Assembly (NCBI RefSeq): GCF_026210795.1
Contig: NC_089451.1
Location: 2,650,001-2,714,000 of the forward strand
Reading direction: 5' to 3'
Source: Rhizophagus irregularis
Taxonomy: Eukaryota > Glomeromycota > Glomeromycetes > Glomerales > Glomeraceae
Length of the DNA: 64,000 nucleotides
Numbering within the stretch: position 1 is the stretch's first letter; each line of letters starts with the position of its first letter. This document shows, piece by piece, positions 12,236 to 24,524 of the stretch. The notes below the pieces were generated by a model, which was given only the letters and a program-made list of their open reading frames with translations, did no database searches and was not told the origin of the DNA. The position numbers and the translations under genes are program-made.

Positions 12236-14374
12236 TAGTATTCTAGTACAAGAAACGATCTCTTGGGAGTAGAATTGTTAAGATTAGGGTGGATTACTTC
12301 GTTCACTTGTTCTGTTTTATATGTGCTGTCATATTCATGTTCAGCATATGTTTCATCTTGTTCTTCCATAACATTATCATTTTCGTATACGACTTCTTCG
12401 TGTTGAGGAATGTGTCTATTTTTCGTTTGTTGGTAAGAAGATTGTCCATAAGGATTATGTCTGGTATTATGTTTATGAGTACGTATTTGGGTATCATTAG
12501 AAGAGGAATTGTTACTTAATTTCTCTAAAATTAAAGAAATATTTTTGGAGGTAGAGGAGTATTCTTCATCTAGTCTTTTATGTCGTACGATAAGTTACTC
12601 AAACTTCTTGTTTAACGACGTAATATTGTGTGTATTGATGGCAATATCTTTTTTGGTAGAATCTTTAGATTCTTTTAGAATGTAGACCATTTCCGTAAGC
12701 TCTCTAACAGCCGCTTCAAGATTATTAATTCTTTTGAGTAAAACTTCTTTTTCTTTTACATCAAAAGAATTTGACGTACTGCCACGGGGAGTTGATCCTT
12801 GTTTTGATGTATTAAAATTCGATTTATTATTATTTGAACGTGCATTATTGGATGTAGTGGCGGTGTTATTATTGGAATTAATATTGTTTCTATTAACGCT
12901 TTGTGAATTTCTATAGTTGTAAGAGTTTGATCACGTGATCATATATTTATCTTTTGATCAAAAGTAATTTTAACATTATTTCGTTTGATATACTGTATTT
13001 CTTATTGAAATATTTTTGACCTCTATGACCTAATGAAAATTTTGAGTCTGGACATTCATTAATTTGATGAGTAGAGTCGCCACAATTACCACATGTTCTA
13101 ACGTGGGCTTCTGATTTATATATGAATAATTTTGAGTTATTGAAATCAGTTGAAAATTTTGGAACTGGAGTTGAATCTTTATAATCATTCAAATCATAAT
13201 ATATATAAGCATTTTTGTGTAGTGACGTCCTTTTGGTTTGGGTGAAGGTACAAGTGCGTCCTTTTAAATAGGTAATAAGATTTTTAAGGTCAAAGATATT
13301 CGCGTTAAGCGGAATACCAGTTACTAAGAAACTTGATGAAGTGCGCTTTTTGTATTCATCACATTGCATGTTTCCTGGAACAATCCTGACTAAAAAGTCT
13401 TCTATAAGAATTCCCCACATATCTTTGTCCATAAGATATTGTAAGGCACCATTACTATCAAATTTAATGATAACTAGTTTGTATGGTGGGTTGATAAAAA
13501 TTTTTTTGTTATTGAATCTATTTCTAATTTCTCTAGGACGTTTTTTGAGCACTTTGTAGGTTACTATAATTTTACCAGTTGTAGTAGCAATGTGTGATAC
13601 TAGTAGTTTAACGTCATAATTAAATGGGACGTCCAATACTCTTAAAATATTATCGTCTTGCGGTTTAAAGATTTTGAATGCACGTGATTCAATATTTTGC
13701 TGTGTTAATTCATATGCTTTGATATTATTTAGATTAGTTATAGGCTTGGTGGTTAATCGGATAAAAGTTTCTTGTGACGTAAGTGTAATAACAAAATATG
13801 TGTACGTCATTGAGGTATGTATTTTAAATTTGATAGCTGATTTGTCATTGACAAATGCATTTTTGATTTGATCTAAAATTTCATTATTTGATTTTTCTTT
13901 GTTGAAACTATCCCGAGGTATGAAAACTTCGTAAGTAGTGATAGCTCGTGTAGAATTATTAATTGCTGCAGATCCGTCTGTATTGGGATTAGCAGTGTTT
14001 GTTTTATTTTGATCAAGCAACTCATCAGGATGATCAATGCTCATCGCATCTTGTTCGTTTGTAATCGGTGCATCTCTTTTTTCATTTGAGATGTCATGTG
14101 ATGAGATATCATGTTCCGAAGAGAGCGCGTGAGGAGAAGAAAATTCAGTATTATCCATATTATTAGAAGGTAAACTATTATTATCAAGTTGTTCTTTGTC
14201 TAACGCTTGCATTTTGAACGAACGTTCTTCTATGGATGTGTCCGTATTTTTTTTATGGATACCATATGTTTCTGAGTTTATTTCTTCATTTGAGAAAGTT
14301 TTTTTCGAGCTGTCTAAGTCTACTCTTGGAACGAGTATTATGTCCGTGTGTTGACATTTTCTATAGTATTTCAC
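12236..14374 (-). pseudogene. LINE-type ORF1-like protein with CCHC zinc knuckle, degenerate 3' end
   Basis: A long minus-strand frame (14374 down to 12947, 475 codons) encodes an acidic, Ser/Asn-rich N-terminus, two segments with RRM-like spacing (around residues 230-340 and 345-420), and a zinc knuckle CGNCGDSTHQINEC (C-x2-C-x4-H-x4-C). This order fits ORF1 proteins of LINE-type retrotransposons and related nucleic-acid-binding proteins of AM fungi. Beyond its stop, a different frame carries an Asn-rich linker, a coiled coil (LLKRINNLEAAVRELTEMVY) and, past a single TAA at 12595-12597, a further ~115 open codons to about 12236. This suggests one protein broken by a frameshift and a nonsense codon. 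No reverse transcriptase follows, so the element is truncated or this is a solo gene. A perfect gatcacgtgatc palindrome sits at the break (about 12929-12940). Confidence 0.65.
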
Positions 14375-14654
14375 GTCGAGGAGTCCGTTTTTAGAGTTAT
14401 TTAAGCACTTTTATTTATATCAAAAGGAAATATTTGAATGTTTTTGATCTGCTAAATTTTTGGAATCACGGGATAATAACATCAGCCCAATTTTTTGTAT
14501 ATATATATATCGTAGTATTATTTTTTTTTATCTCAGCGCTAAATTTATCAATGAGGTAAAAACTATTTTCTTAGTTTATGATGACATTTTTAAATATGAC
14601 TTTACTAATATGTATATATATTTAGATTACAATGGGTTGTAGGACTAAAGGTTT
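14375..14654. other. Spacer
   Basis: AT-rich; no gene recognised. Confidence 0.4.
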
Positions 14655-15290
14655 TATATTTTCTTTTGTCATTTAAAGTTTATGGAATTATACAAAGATC
14701 CAGAAACAAAAAAATTATATGATGATTTTAGAATATGCGAAGGGTGGAAATTTACGAAATTATTTAAATAAAAATTATGATAGATCAGATTATTATACTA
14801 AATTTAGTGATTTATATGATATTATATTTTGCCTTGAAAACTAAAATTCATAATTTATCAAATTTCACATATTGGCAATATATTAAAAGTTCAAGATATA
14901 ACTGACATAGGATTATGTAAACCTGCAGATTATGAAGCATTAGAAAATACAAAAAACAATATATATGGCATAATTATGTATGAACTATGAAGTAATATCT
15001 AGATTACCCTCCGTATTATTGATTTAAGTCATGAAGAAAATTTTAGCAATAAAAATTTGTCTGGGTCTTAGACCAAGATTTAATATTAAAGTGTCCCAAT
15101 TAATTATACATTTAATTAAAAGGTGCTAATGGATGCAAATCCATTAAATCGACCATAAGTTGGATATGACGATCAATCAGAAATAGGAAAAAAAATTAAA
15201 GAAGCAGAAGAAATCAACATTAGTTTACCAACCAGTAATAAATCATCATACGCAACTTCATTTCCTATAATTATTTTCACATTGCAAATT
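14655..15290 (+). pseudogene. Protein kinase pseudogene (AM-fungal kinase family)
   Basis: Scattered frames preserve kinase blocks in the right order. YKDPETKK is followed, after a frame change, by YMMILEYAKGGNLRNYLNKN (hinge and start of the C-lobe). HIGNILK stands at the place of the usual HxDxxxxNIL region. ITDIGLCKPADYEALEN replaces a DFG segment, then come YGIIMYE, LMDANPLNRP (kinase subdomain XI, W/C-x-D-P-x-x-R-P) and KKIKEAEEIN. The HRD motif, the activation segment and most of the N-lobe are missing, and stops and frameshifts break every block. It is a dead remnant of the large kinase family typical of these fungi, where such domains are often joined to Sel1 repeats. Confidence 0.8.
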
Positions 15291-16039
15291 AATTCTAACA
15301 TTATATCGTGATTATTATACCATTTTGTAGATTTTTTAAATTAAAAATGAAGGCCGGGTCGGATGAGTTTGAATATCATACATGGGTGAAGCAGCAGCGC
15401 TATAGTGATTTTACATTAATTAACTGATACAATTATTTTAAGAATTTCGTCCAAAAATAATAATAATAAAAATGAAAATTAAGAATGAGTTTTTTTTTGG
15501 TTATTTATTTTATATTATAAAAAAAAAGTATTTTTTTTTCAGAGTTAAAATTAGTAAGTATCTTTTCTTTTATTTAATTATAATACTAAAATAATTCAGT
15601 TATTTTTATTATTAATTTAGAGTTGCGCTGAATTACAGTAACTGATCAACCACATACCGGATATTAACATTCTTTTTAGGAGGCTTTCGTCCCATATGAT
15701 TTATTGCAAATTGATTGAAAGAAGCCAATTTCCAAATTAGATTATGACGATTATGATAATATACTTTAAGAAATAAGATTGCTTAAACAGTTTTAAATTC
15801 CCCCAAAAAAAAAGAATTAAAGAAAAGCGGACCACGAAATATAAAACTCCAATGTACCTATTCCGAATTCTGCACGCAATAAACTGTAATTTCCCTAAAA
15901 CTCATAAAGTAATATTATTTTCTTAAGTTCGTTGTGTAAATAAAATTTATTTGTATAAAATATGATTTAAACTTTCATTAATAATTTGCTGTATAGAGAT
16001 ATTTGGCATCACCTCATATCTTCCCCAGTAACACCAACA
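15291..16039. other. Intergenic with a worn coding-like fragment
   Basis: Around 15676-15745 the sequence ctttttaggaggctttcgtc...attgaaagaagcc matches a coding-like fragment at 35634-35756 but with frame breaks. The rest is AT-rich without recognisable genes. Confidence 0.5.
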
Positions 16040-16045
16040 AATTTT

Positions 16046-16180
16046 CTACCCCACGTGACCTAAAATATTCATCACCCTACTGCGTTTTCACTGGTTATAT
16101 TTATCTGAGGGACAGTTTTTTATTGCCTCCTAAAATTATTTTTTTCACGTCCCTTTAAATATCACCGTCACGTGGGGTAG
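16046..16180. mobile_element. 135-bp MITE with CACGTG-containing terminal repeats
   Basis: Perfect 14-bp terminal inverted repeats ctaccccacgtgac (16046-16059) and gtcacgtggggtag (16167-16180), flanked by the direct repeat aatttt (16040-16045 and 16181-16186), consistent with a target-site duplication. It has no coding capacity. Superfamily not assigned. Confidence 0.75.
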
Positions 16181-16372
16181 AATTTTAATTATAAAATTAT
16201 TGGTTACAATGGTAAATCTTCTTAACGCTGACCTTATGATGATCGACATAAATTTCGCCCTGCCGATCATTATCAAATTCTCATCGAAATAAACTTAATT
16301 AAAAAAAAATGTATCCACCAAATATGTGACACTCGGAAAACGTATTACATCGAACCTTAATCAGGAAATACA

Positions 16373-17820
16373 CTAATGTTGAAAGAACAATAAGAACCAT
16401 TAAAAATTGTTAAAAAAAAATATCCGCGATATTTGTAATATCCGCGACATCCGCTCAATAAGATCGACTAAACCAAAATTGTTATTGTGATTATAAATGA
16501 GGAATATCTAATGAAATTAATTCCAAAATTCTAAAATTCTAGAATTCAATTTTTAACGAATAATAATCACTATTTAAAAGGCTTATATTATTTAACTAAA
16601 AATTCATTTTTAGTATTATCAACGGATTCGGGAATAAATTTATGCATAAACGGTTATCTTTATTAACAATAATTATAATGTAATTTTCGAAAAAAAAAAA
16701 TTAAAATCTTTAATTACATGAAATTGAAATTTTAGTAGTAAATTCAATGTCAATAACAAGAAATTCGCTTCCTGTGTCTGAATTTCATAATATTTTCATT
16801 TTCTGTAAAAGGCTTGTTTCTAAGATAACTAACCTTACAGTGTTTCAACACCAAAATTGTCACGTCGGCTAATTTCTCTCAAATTTCAAATTCTATTCAT
16901 TAACACTTACCAAATAGGAAAAATGTTTAAAATATATATATACGCAAAACCAGCCTCAATAAGATCGATCGACTGATCGACTAACCAAATTAATAATAAC
17001 TCAATCATACGATATCCAAATGAGAAATATCTAATGAAACTTAATTCCAAATATCAAATTTTTTAGTATTGTCAACGGAGTTCGGGAATAAATTTATGCA
17101 TAAACGGTTATCTTTCATTGTAACAACAATGATAATGTAATTTTCGAAAATTCTTTATTAAATCGTTAATTATGTAAGAACCCACATGAAATTGAAATTT
17201 TAATAGTAAATTCAATGACAATTAACAAGAAAATGTGCTTCCTTGTCTGAATTTCATAATATTTTCATTCTTGTAAAAGGCTTGTTTATAAGATAACTAA
17301 TCTTACACTGTTTCAAATTTTAATCATTGAATAAAATTGAATGTTTGCTTTATTTTAGGTTTTTTTATTATTTTCACTAAAATTGTCTCGGTGGCTAATT
17401 TCTCACAAAATTCCAAATTCCATTCATTAACATTTACCAAATAGGAAAAAAGTGATTATCTATAAATAAAGAAAATATGTTACAATTGTACAGTATATGT
17501 AATCTTGCGTTATCATGATAGTCTTAGTTTACTGATTTAGAATTTTTCAATAAATTTACACAAAAGTAATAATCAATCATTTTCTGATTGAGCAATACAT
17601 AAAAAGGTAACAATAACAATACGGATAATCTTCATATATGAGTGACCAATCTTTTGTATATTTCTCGGGTCCTTTTGTGTTACTGCAGATATTAAAGATT
17701 AGATTTTTTTTTTTAAAATAAATTGAGTGCTTTTACGGATTTAGCTTTCTTCATCTTTTTTCTCGAATTATCAAAAATACATAATTATATTTATTTAACA
17801 AAAAACTTTTTACGAAAGAT
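16373..17820 (+). repeat. Shared 5' flank of channel copy B, internally duplicated
   Basis: Blocks such as tcaataagatcgacta, gcataaacggttatc and gtaattttcgaaaa are shared with the flanks of copies C (29463-30536) and D (36383-37298). Here the block occurs twice in tandem, about 16453-16924 and 16952-17454; both end in accaaataggaaaaa. It may include the promoter, but no core element can be defined. Confidence 0.8.
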
Positions 17821-20800
17821 ATGGACGATATCGATTATGAAAAAGATGATAACATTTCGTCGAAGAAAGATCCAGATAAAAAAGTTGATAACATTTCAGA
17901 TCGTCAAATTGTAATTTGTCAAGATGGAAAATATGTTGCTATATTCGATACAGGTAAAAAACATATGAATTTCATTATTAGTAATTAATTATGCGAACTC
18001 TAAACATATATCGATAAATCATTTTCTTTTTTTTAAAAAAAAAAAATTGAATAGTAAATCTTCGGATAGAAATACTACAGAACCCTGATTATCGTCCATT
18101 AAATAAGAAAAAGGATAATTTTGGAAATGAGAACGAATTTAAACCCATCGAGATTAATAAAACAATCGCTTGTTTTAAAATAAACGAAGACTTAACTATT
18201 AACAAGTTTTATGACCATGATCCTCCTTCATTTGATCACAGCAACGTTAGTCCTTCAAAAAGTGATGGAAACACAACAAAAAGTGATGGATTTAGGTGGT
18301 CTTTTGATATATCAAATATGTACAAAATGAATGATAGATGCTATCAGGAGAAGGAGAAATTGAACCCCCAACAAGAAAGCAAACATTTTATTCTTATCGC
18401 CTTGTCTCGCATTAACGTTAACGAGGATATGAAAGGAGAAATCGAGAAGGAAAAAGATGACAATGAAAAATCCAATTATAAAAAAGTGCAACCTAGTGAA
18501 AAGGTATACCCTTCACCACCCAATGGAAATGAATATATAGTGAATATATCACCAGATTCCAGTAGAGATGAAAGTAAAAAAGGAATCGCTATTTATCGTA
18601 TTGAATTAAATCAAAAAGAAGAGCATGAAAGTGAAGAAAATGAAAAAGATTCTGAGAAAATAGAAAATGTAGAGAAGAAAATTCATATTACCGCTGTGAC
18701 TGATTATTATTATTCTGATGAAATTTCTGGAATATGTAAATTCATATATTCAAGTAAAGCAAGTGAAGATTATGAAGACGAAGACGATGAATCACGTGAT
18801 ACCATCCTAAAAAGATTTATGGAAATATGTAATAAAAAATCAAGTGAAAATGAAAAAGACAAAGACAAATCACGTGATACCAACCTAGAAAGATTTATAG
18901 TATTAAATTACCATGGGATACATGGGTTTGAATTTAATGATCATTTTGATCATTTTTTAAAATTAAATGCAGAAATTTTTCAATATCCACAAAATATTAG
19001 AAATGAATTAGATAATTATTATATAGGTCGTAATAGTTGCATGAATAGAATTCTTTCATGTATTTACAATAAATATTTTTTGATCACACGTTATAAATAT
19101 GACGTGCAATCGCTTGAAGGTAATTAACTTAATATTGTTTATTTATTATTACATTGTAATGATGTTAAAAATATAATATAATATAATTTTTCTAGTTTAC
19201 AATCTGGCAAAAATGGAACATGAAATTGACGCAACACTTGTTGAAAATATCGTAAAACAATACGATAATTATACCTTTTCAGTTAGTAGGTTACAACTTT
19301 GCTTTGCTCAGGTTGATACTATTAAGTAAGTTATATTATCCGTTAATGATTTTTAAATAACAAATAATTTCACACTATTAATAATTCAAATTTATTAGAT
19401 TGTTTCATATAGAAAATGGCTTGCAAATCGTATCAAAAAAATTTAAAGAAATAAAAAAAATACATTTATTGGAATTTATTGAAAGCGATGAAAAACTACT
19501 TATAATAGGAAGTCTGAAAAAGGGTGAAGATCTGGAAAGCGACAAAGATCAGGAAAGCGACAAAAATCAGGAAAAAGGCGACAATAAAGTGCTGCTGAAG
19601 TTTATAATTTGGGATCTATATGATACCGGCAAATATGAATTGATGAAGTTAGACGATTTTTCATTTACTAAAACCAATAGAGAGAATATTTATCCTCGTT
19701 TAGCACGAACTTCAGGAAATATTTTATATATCAATGATCATGGAAATGTTTCATCTGTTCTTGCAAATGCTAAAAAGTTAAAACCAAAAGATGTGGAGAA
19801 TGAAAAAAAGAGGATTCCACGTACCGCCTGTCGTGTGAATAGTAGTGGCACAGAACCATGGATATTAAGTTTTAATCCTATTCTCTATTGCCTTTATTGT
19901 AACAAAGAGGAAACAAGATCAGAAACTTTACAACTTACTGTTGGTAGATCCACGGTTCAAATTTGGCGTCTGATCAGTGATGATAGTATAAAAAAAGATG
20001 ATAGTATTAAAAAAGATGATAGTATAAAAAAAGATGATAGTATAAAAAAAGATAAACTTCTTAACAAAGGAGAACCATTCCTTGAATATATATGGTCAAA
20101 TAATATTCCAGTAAATCAAGAAAGGGACCAAACAAAGTTGCGAATTGAAATGTTTGAATCTGATGGATTACATAATAAAGTGGATGATTTTCAATTGAAT
20201 GTTTATTGGTATGAAAGAAAAGATGATGAGGAGAATACAAAAAAGAAAGGACATGCAAAAAAGAAAGAGCGTGACATAATAAACATAATAAAGGAAGAAG
20301 ATGATGAAATAAATAAAATAGAAAAAGATTTAAAAGATATCGATGAAAACAATAATATAAACGAAACGGAAAAAGTGAAAAAAAAACAAGATATAAAAGA
20401 TATAATAAATAATAGTGAAAAGATAAAAAGATGTGAAAAAGTAATTCGACGAAAGGATGTTATAGAAAAATTTCATACAGTAAAACATGCTTGCAAAGCG
20501 TTAGTACATATGAAAAAGCGTTATAAAAATAATAAAAATAATTATAAAGTAAGTTGTATAAAAAAATGAATTTATTAAATTTAATTTATTTGTTTGGGGA
20601 AATAATGTAATTAATAATTCTTTTAATTAAAGTATGAGGAGATGATTAACTACGTCGAACATATAGTCTGGAGATTTGCTAAGTATGAACCAGAAAATTT
20701 CAGATTATTAGATGTTCGATATAATCTTATGAAAAATTTAATAATTGGTGACTGTGATCGTTTGGTAAAATTTATATTATTTGAATATGGAGAAACCTCT

Positions 20801-23356
20801 GAAAATAAAATTGATTACAGACATGTACCAAGTAATAAATCATGGCCAGAAAAAAAGTTTTTAAAAGGTGATGACCTTGACAAAAGCGATGATGACAAAT
20901 TCATGCTAGAAAATAATATGGAGTTAGCAATTTATCATTGTAGAGGTAAATCTAACTTTATGACGCAATAATATTGATTACAATCAAAATAACATTATTT
21001 TATTTATAGGTCGTGAGCTTAAAGATGCGATCATTGTTGCATATCTTTTGGAATATTATTCTAGAAATCCAACAAATTGTGTGGGCTGGTTGTGTACTGT
21101 TTCTAAGGCAATTCCTTTATTATTTAAATATAATTATGGTTCGTTTTCCTTTTCTAATTCTAATTTTATTTCGTCCAAAAAGTTTATGAAATTTATATTT
21201 TTTTTTTACATGAAACTTAGACGATTTTGCCAGAAAGTTATTTATCAGATGTTTTGCAGATCAGGGTATTCTCGGTGATCCCTCAGTTCAAGATTCTGAT
21301 GAAATTATTCCGAAAGAATACTTAGAAAGTTACAATAATGACACCAAATTTAGAGCTTTTGCACCTGAAGTTGAACTGAAGTCTGATAAGTCTAAGTGGT
21401 ACGATAATGGGATTTGGAGCCAATTTAGATATTACAAAAATGAATTCAAAAAAAGTAGAAACTTCGAGAAATCACCAATAGTTTTACAAATGGTTCCTTT
21501 TCCCTGTTTTACTGCGAACAGAATTTCAGAATCACATTATTCAATATTTTTTATTGAAGTTTTTGTATTCTTAATTATACCACCAAGGTACAGGATTAGT
21601 CATGATGAAAAGTTTAAGTTAAGCCCTTTTTCTAAGATGATATTACATGAGAATAATGATGATATTTATGACAATCCAGCAATTGAAGCAGTTATCGATT
21701 TTCGCTGGCATAAAGCAAAATATTTTATGTATTCACTCTTCCTTCGTTTTCTTATTTTTGCCACTTGTTTTATATTAATTAGTTGGGCATATTTGACTCG
21801 TGGAAATATTATAAATGGATATTTTCTACTTGTATTAATTATTATATTCTATTATTTGGCAATTTATCAAATTTTGACTGAAATTTTTCAGTTGATCTAT
21901 CGTAGTCCCAAAAAATATTTTCTTGACTTACTTACCATTTTTGATATAATTTCTATTATACTTTCTTTTTCGGTAATGTCGATAATGAATAACGATTTTC
22001 AACTTTCTAATGGTTTTGAAAGTGTTAAGGAAACTGATCCTAGTTTAGTTGTGGGGATATCATTCTCAATTTTCTTAATTTGGATTAAATTTGTAAGTTT
22101 TCTTCATGAATAAATATTTCTTTTTATTTCTATGTAAAAGTTAATCAACCAATTTAAATAACTTTAGATTTTATTTCTCCGTTTAAAATCAGGTAAAAAG
22201 AATACATTTTATTTAATTATTATTTCTTCACAACGAATTATGAATTAATATATTCTTTTCTATTATACATCAGATATTGGAATTTATATTTATTATGTCA
22301 TGATTATTTTCGAAGCCATAATTCCATTCTTTTGGTTTATGTTAGCTGTGATAATTGCATTTGCACACACAATGTATTTAAAATGTTTTTTATTATTTTT
22401 TTGATTTATTATTTTTTTTTCAAATTTTCAATATGATTAATTTTCTTTATTTTATATAATATATATATATAGGTTTATTCTACTTAGAGACCCTAAAAAC
22501 ACAAACATAAAAATCAAAGAATCTACATATAGTGGAATTGCTACAAATTTATTAACTAATGAGATACTTGATATTAAATTTAAATCCGATTTTGATCCCA
22601 CATCTAAAGATAATCCATTTTCAGCTTTTTTTACATCAATAGAAGCTGCATATTTTTGGATTACTGGTAATTGGGTTCAAAGAGGACAATTTGATTTTTG
22701 GGCCATTGATTTTTTTGCCTTGATTGCTAGTATATTCCTTGTAACCATTTTACAGAACATCTTGATTGCTTTTATGAAGTAAGTAATTTTTTTACCAATT
22801 TTGTAAACATAATCTATTATATAATTCACTTTATTATTTTTTTGCTTTATTTAGTGGTGTATATTCTACAGCAGGTACTAAAGGTAAACAAAGATTATTG
22901 AGATATCAAGCAAATCATATAGTAGATTATGAAGCATTATACAAACCTTATTTTTCGAAACCTAAACCTGAACCAAAACATATATATTACTTTAGTCAAT
23001 CTAAAAATTTTGAAGAATGGGATAATAAGATAAAAGGTGAACAATGTGTTATTTATGAAGGTTATGATTTTGAAGTAACATCAACAAGCGTTATTTTTAA
23101 AGAAAAGGATTATGATGAGCATTCGCATTTAAAATATGATGAATGTGATGATAATATTAAATTGGTAATCGAAGAATTATTATTTATTGGTAATGAATTG
23201 AATGTAGATATTGATAATTTGATTAAAATATTTAAAGGTGATAATTCAATTGAAAAAATTGATAAAATTGATGTTAGAGCTAAGAAAAAGTGTTTAAAAG
23301 TTAAGGTTGAAAAATTGCATGATATATTAGAGGAATTGAAGAAAAAAGATTTGTAA
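17821..23356 (+). CDS. TRP-like ion channel with WD-like N-terminus, copy B (intact)
   Basis: The only full-length copy that stays open. Exons: 17821-17953, 18055-19119, 19196-19325, 19399-20548, 20633-20945, 21010-21138, 21221-22092, 22168-22192, 22274-22373, 22473-22778, 22855-23356; total 4725 nt, 1574 aa. The N-terminal half has propeller-like strands (VICQDGKYVAIFDTG, LKFIIWDLYDTGK, STVQIW) and highly charged loops. A coiled coil precedes DNPAIEAVIDFRW just before S1 (about residue 1138). S1-S4, S5 (microexon plus exon 9), pore FFTSIEAAYFWITGN and S6 ending QNILIAFMNG follow, then a ~170-residue charged tail. The six-helix plan with a pore loop between S5 and S6 fits the ion_trans/TRP group; selectivity and gating cannot be read from sequence. 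It has copy-specific repeats: four 18-bp units (DDSIKK) at 19977-20050 and a duplicated SRDT segment near 18790-18900. Confidence 0.85.
19977..20050 (+). repeat. In-frame 18-bp tandem repeat in copy B
   Basis: Four units of gatgatagtataaaaaaa encode DDSIKK four times. Copies A and D have one unit or less at this place (DDSKNKDD, DDSKKEDE), so the expansion is specific to copy B. Confidence 0.9.
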
Positions 23357-23600
23357 ATTTTATTTGAAATTTAAAACTTCTCAATTACTGTATTAATATT
23401 GAAGTAGTAAAGTTAACAGTTAATAATCGTTATAAAAAATATTTTAATTTTCCAAATTTATATGTAGTATTTATTTTTTATTTTATTGGTTTGATTACAA
23501 ATGAAGTGATAATTTTTTGCTTTTTATTTATCCATCTTCATAAATATTTAAGTCCTTCGCAGTAACTATTATTGATTTTAATCAAATGAACGCTACCCGT
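23357..23600 (+). repeat. 3' flank shared with copy D
   Basis: The stretch around 23518-23560 (gctttttatttatccatcttcataaatatttaagtc) resembles 42685-42725 after copy D, so the duplicated unit extends past the stop codon. Confidence 0.6.
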
Positions 23601-24105
23601 TTCTTACCTTAAAGTCCGGTTTCATGTTTAAGCTGGCGTACTCCTACTCGCCCTACAAAAAAAAATAACAAAAAAATGTTAGTTTTTCTTAAAAATAAAA
23701 TGAAAATAAATCACCCTTCCGTTTCTTACCGTAAAGTCCGGTTTTGTGACCAAGCCGGCTTCCTACAAAATAAACAATAAAAAAGAAATATTAGTTCGTT
23801 TCTTAAATTAAAAAAAAGGATAAAATAAATTTTAAAAGTTTTGAAGCAAAGATTCGCTTCAAAATTACCGATTCATTCCAAGACATTGATTTACAGCAAG
23901 GTACTGTCCAAGTGGCGTCCAACGTCAAGAAATCCAACTAAAAAGTCTAATGGTGAAGGAACTGGATACCTACAAAATAAAAAGAAAAAATTTAAAAAAC
24001 AAATTAAAAAAATTACTAGATAAGTATTCGATTAGAAACTTACCATATTGGCATATCCGAGTCTGCCTGTACGAAATTTTGACCGAATTGGACTATTTCG
24101 ATTAG
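23600..24105 (-). other. Minus-strand array of short exon-like units (possible decayed spliced gene)
   Basis: On the minus strand, short segments are bracketed by consensus splice sites: ttttgtag acceptors and gtaagaaacgg or gtaagt donors. The units are about 24049-24110, 23869-23969, 23730-23763 and 23611-23657. Two of them end in near-identical sequence (aaaccggacttta) and are followed by near-identical intron starts. Their common frame reads ASLNMKPDFK and AGLVTKPDFT. Stops (for example GE* in the last unit) and incompatible phases prevent one continuous frame. A small spliced gene with repeat-encoding exons, now broken, or a non-coding transcript would both fit; no function is claimed. 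Confidence 0.35.
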
Positions 24106-24169
24106 TGTATTCAATATTCATGAAAAATGATTGTGAAAAAAAAAATTTAGAATTTTATACTATAATGTT

Positions 24170-24524
24170 CGTGAAAAATAAAAAAAAAATTTTTTAAAAA
24201 AAATCTGATTAAAAAAAAAATGATTTTTTAAAAAAAAATCTGATTAAAAAATGATTTAATTAGGATATAGTTAATTATATAAAAAAAAAAGATTTTAAAA
24301 AAAAATCTGATTAAAAAAAAAATGATTAAAAATGATTAATAATTAGGGTATAGTTAATTGATTAAAAAAAAAATCTGATTAAAATGATTAATAATTAGGG
24401 TATAGTTAATTATATAAAAAAAAGTCTTTTAAAAAAAAATCTGATGATTAATTATATAAAAAAAAAAAGATTTTTAAAAAAAAATCCGATTAAAAAATGA
24501 CTAATAATTAGGGTATAGTTAATT
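24170..24524. repeat. Degenerate AT-rich tandem repeats
   Basis: Units built from aaaaaaaatctgattaaaa and aattagggtatagttaattatat recur about five times with a variable period of roughly 60-80 bp. Confidence 0.75.

Noticed and set aside
12289-12519. 76-codon plus-strand and 64-codon minus-strand frames
   Set aside because: Shadows of the degenerate C-terminal part of the ORF1-like protein, whose coding sense is in another minus-strand frame.
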